DNA of 64,000 nt from Isoetes taiwanensis. Its lineage: Eukaryota; Streptophyta; Lycopodiopsida; Isoetales; Isoetaceae. The position numbers were made by a program, and so were the translations under genes. Below are positions 61,530 through 64,000 of the stretch, one piece after another. The stretch lies in NCBI GenBank assembly GCA_021234155.1, contig JAJEKV010000049.1:4245487-4309486 (forward strand), in the 5' to 3' direction. The notes under the pieces were generated by a model. That model did no database searches, was not told the origin of the DNA, and saw only the letters and a list, made by a program, of their open reading frames with translations. Position 1 is the stretch's first letter, and every line of letters starts with the position of its first letter.

Positions 61530-62110
61530 GATGCATGTCACAAGAAGGTAAATGAACCCAATTGCACAAATTGCACAGAAGCATAATTGCAGGTAATATC
61601 AATAAAGCATTTGTTTAGATGGCTAAACAATACCATGAATTCAAGGTCTAAACTTTTCCCTTCGTGACTGGAACCCTCTGTCTCTTTCGAGTTTGGGGTC
61701 AGATCTTTCATACAACAAAGAGAAGTTGCGTTCTGCAAAGTTGATAATTTGATTAGGTCCGATTTGAAGCAAGTTCTGTTGGGCCAATCGATTTGGACCA
61801 AGTGGCATTTGCTTACTATTTGGTTCTTGATTAACTAATCTTGGGTATTTAGCTTATTTAATTAAATGGCAAATCACATAGCTAACTTTAGTCCTTTTGG
61901 CCAATTCAATAATGGCCAATGTACAATTATATACCCATGGTGACGTGTCATGTATTTGTACCTATAGCATGGAACATCACATTCTCCCCACCTTAAAAAG
62001 GGTGTTGTCCTCGGGGTCAAGACTATTCGTGTTGTTGGGCAACACATCACATGTTGGAAGCAAGTCTCCCCTCCTTAAAGAGGTAACGTGAGATTATAAG
62101 TTGCACAGAA
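61530..62110 (-). mobile_element. Possible 3' end of a different Ty3-type retrotransposon
   Basis: The minus strand at 61985-62035 reads LDPEDNTLFKVGRM followed by a stop, similar to the C-terminal tail of many plant gypsy pol proteins. It is followed by a purine-rich AAGGTGGGGAGAA tract and tgtgatgttcc, a plausible polypurine tract and LTR start. A 55-codon minus-strand ORF (MPLGPNRLAQQNLLQIGPNQ) lies at 61640-61810. No integrase or second LTR is seen, so this is a tentative remnant. Confidence 0.4.
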
Positions 62111-63039
62111 GTTGTCATGTTCACAGCCATCAATTTTAAAATGACGTGAATGTGCAATTCATAAGTCTGAGAATTCATGTCACGCGGAGATATACGATTG
62201 ACTATTCAGAAGTCACCTTAAATGCGATACTCATTCACTTTTGCATGTTCCGCTGCTCTCTCCACTTGCCAGCGAAAATTTTAGTGGCCCCGGCGGGCCA
62301 TTTGGCCACAAATTACAGGTTCAGGCAAAATGCGACGGCCGGCTTGAGTAGGATGCCTTACCTACAGACTACTGGCAGATTCGCCATTTCGTGGCACTTT
62401 ATTGCCTATTATGACATTAGAATGGCCAATTAGATGTTTGCTAATTGGAGTGGTATCGACTTTGGGGCCAATTTAGTCCCAAGTGAGAACTAGATATGCT
62501 AATGGAATGGCCATTTAGTACACTTGGCCAAATCCTGTAATGCCTTAAGTTCGCCAAATCTTAACTCATCAAGAGGCCCCCTCATAAATACATCATTTAC
62601 GGGGGGCCAACATTATTAGAATTTTTTATTCCTATATATATCTCCCAACTAAGAATAATCCTGCTCTTTTGGAAAATCAAATGTCGAGGCACTTTTCAAT
62701 CCTCTTTACGAAGACTCCGGCATCTTATTTCTGATTCTCCCTACCAACAATCTGTACATTATTGAAATACATGGGGTATGAATTCAAATTCATACAACAT
62801 GTAACAAACACATTTATATAGGATAGCGACTTTCTTTATGTTTGGGCAACGAGCTCTATATTTAATAAAAATCTAGTTAAAAATCGCCATTTGAGCTACA
62901 CATTATTAGATATTTGGTTCAAAAATCGCCAATTGGGTTGCAGCCACATTAGAAAAAAATAGGAAAAATGGCCAGTTCAGGCTACACTTTTGGGGGCATA
63001 TTTTACAAGGAATGGCCAATTCATTATACTTATACAAAA
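62111..63039. other. Intergenic with repeated atggccaatt-type phrases
   Basis: The phrase ggccaattca or ggccatttag recurs many times between 61900 and 63015. This may be more retroelement debris. No gene. Confidence 0.4.
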
Positions 63040-63240
63040 TTATAGGTCCCTTAAAATTTTCCCTGCCACTTGCCGAGCAGCTGACAATTCTAGCTCGTCT
63101 TCCATATTTTGCAAGAAAGGAGAGGGGTTCCTCAGATGCAAAGGCATTGAAAACTCATGCGAAGGCATTCCCTGCTGTTGCGATGTGCCCATATTCGAAG
63201 GAGATTGGTCATTCTCATTATATTGTTGATGAGACATAAT
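63040..63240 (-). CDS. Exon-like ORF, unrecognised
   Basis: The minus strand reads MSHQQYNENDQSPSNMGTSQ ... FSMPLHLRNPSPFLQNMEDE then LELSAARQVAGKILRDL, with a stop at 63040. Composition looks coding (Gln/Ser-rich then an amphipathic helix), and a frame upstream to 63432 exists, but the upstream part is hydrophobic and AT-rich like an intron. No family recognised. Confidence 0.3.
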   Translation of the reverse strand: MMSHQQYNENDQSPSNMGTSQQQGMPSHEFSMPLHLRNPSPFLQNMEDELELSAARQVAGKILRDL

Positions 63241-63524
63241 GGTGCTGACTTGTCGAGATGTGCTTTGACTTCTTGTTTTTATAATTTTTGTTAGCTGTGA
63301 CATATAAAAAAAGCACACAATAAACAACATGCACGCAATTTCACAATTCGAAAATACGAAAAGAAAAGTTACATATATGGGAACTAATTTCTCAACAGTG
63401 TTAAGTAAAAACAAACGTTCAATGAATTTCATTCGAATATTATATACATGAATGTTGAATGTGAATTTAGGTGTCGTGTAAGGAACAGGACATGCACCCT
63501 AAACGTGACTAGAACCAGCTTGGT

Positions 63525-63995
63525 CTACATCGTCCCCACCGTGGTCAAATTGAAGAATCCTCCAATGATGGTATTCCATAATACCACATCTGGATATGGC
63601 AATGTGTTAAACACTATACATGCTTGTAACAAGCATCTGCATTTACAATACATATCAACAAGATTACTGCCAAGGATGATATCAAAGTTGACTCCACTTT
63701 TAACTATGCCCATGGATGAGCTTTCCCTTCCCTATAAATCCTACAGTGTTGCATGCTCCGAAAATGTTTAAAAATGTCACTTGATTTGCTTTTATTCCTT
63801 TCTTTTGCATACTCCAAAAACAATCAAAAGCTTGGTCACTCTTGCCATGCTGAATATACGATGCGACCATCATACTCCAAGCATCTGTGTCACTCCCTTT
63901 TGTGTCAGTGGACCTTTCAGAAGCCATATCGTCATGCACCACAAAGTCTGAAGCTTGCAACTCTGAAAACATCTTGCATGTGTCCTCCAAAGTCC
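63525..63995 (-). pseudogene. PPR (PLS-class) gene fragment with one frameshift
   Basis: From the window edge inward, the minus strand reads DTDAWSMMVASYIQHGKSDQ then AFDCFWSMQKKGIKANQVTF and GACNTVGFIGKGKLIHGHS (63700-63990). A 1-nt shift near 63700-63715 leads to IVKSGVNFDIILGSNLVDMY then VVLWNTIIGG (63525-63700). These are consecutive P, L and S type repeats. The 5' part lies beyond the window. The frameshift may be real or a sequence error; no CAG/CTG lies exactly at the shift. Confidence 0.85.
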
Positions 63996-64000
63996 CACAT

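Overview
This is nuclear DNA of a land plant, probably a seed-free lineage (fern, lycophyte or bryophyte) or another plant with swimming sperm. The evidence is an 11-exon gene with GT-AG introns for an IQ-motif axonemal protein resembling dynein regulatory complex subunit 10 (DRC10/IQCD), together with a polyol transporter, PPR remnants, a phenylalanine ammonia-lyase fragment and plant LTR, LINE and PIF/Harbinger elements. The species cannot be named from the sequence. There are no bacterial, CRISPR or rRNA/tRNA features that I can support.

The main architecture is a large duplication. Unit A (1-33341, left end outside the window) and unit B (39332-50937) carry the same ordered content: a 5'-truncated LINE, about 3.4 kb of AT-rich DNA, a long CT microsatellite, a PIF/Harbinger transposase gene (+), an unrecognised poly-Ser ORF (-), a Myb/SANT-like ORF (-), a second CT microsatellite with the 5' part of a second Harbinger gene, and a short right end. 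Unit A is three times longer because two full-length LTR retrotransposons of one Ty3/gypsy (Athila/Tat-like) family sit in it: 6750-17907 (target site duplication tccct) and 21268-32371 (target site duplication agcaa). Unit B preserves both empty sites (45954-45958 and 49331-49335), so both insertions are absent from the paralogue and most simply postdate the duplication. Both elements lie on the minus strand and carry gag, protease, RT/RNase H, integrase and a long extra ORF downstream of integrase. That ORF has a coiled coil and an N-terminal block that resembles plant-mobile or Transposase_32 domains.

Between the units (33342-39331) lie the DRC10-like gene and the 3' part of the unit-B LINE. 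Right of unit B are: a promoter region with two G-boxes in a tandem repeat; a gene for a small secreted Cys-rich protein (52526-52891) with an intron in its 5'UTR; a two-exon polyol/monosaccharide transporter gene on the minus strand (53278-54759); a palindromic repeat family; an in-frame 57-bp tandem repeat; PPR pseudogenes; a PAL C-terminal fragment trapped between two copies of a 0.9-kb repeat; and traces of another Ty3-type element.

The most consequential observation concerns the sequence itself. Paralogous copies (A versus B, LTR versus LTR, 58.8 kb repeat versus 60.5 kb repeat) differ mostly at CAG/CTG trinucleotides, as small indels and odd substitutions, and mainly in TE-rich parts, whereas the 3.4-kb AT-rich segment of the same duplication is nearly identical. 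This looks like base-calling error at CHG-methylated cytosines rather than evolution. Many of the frameshifts in the transposon ORFs, and the apparent LTR divergence, should therefore not be taken at face value.
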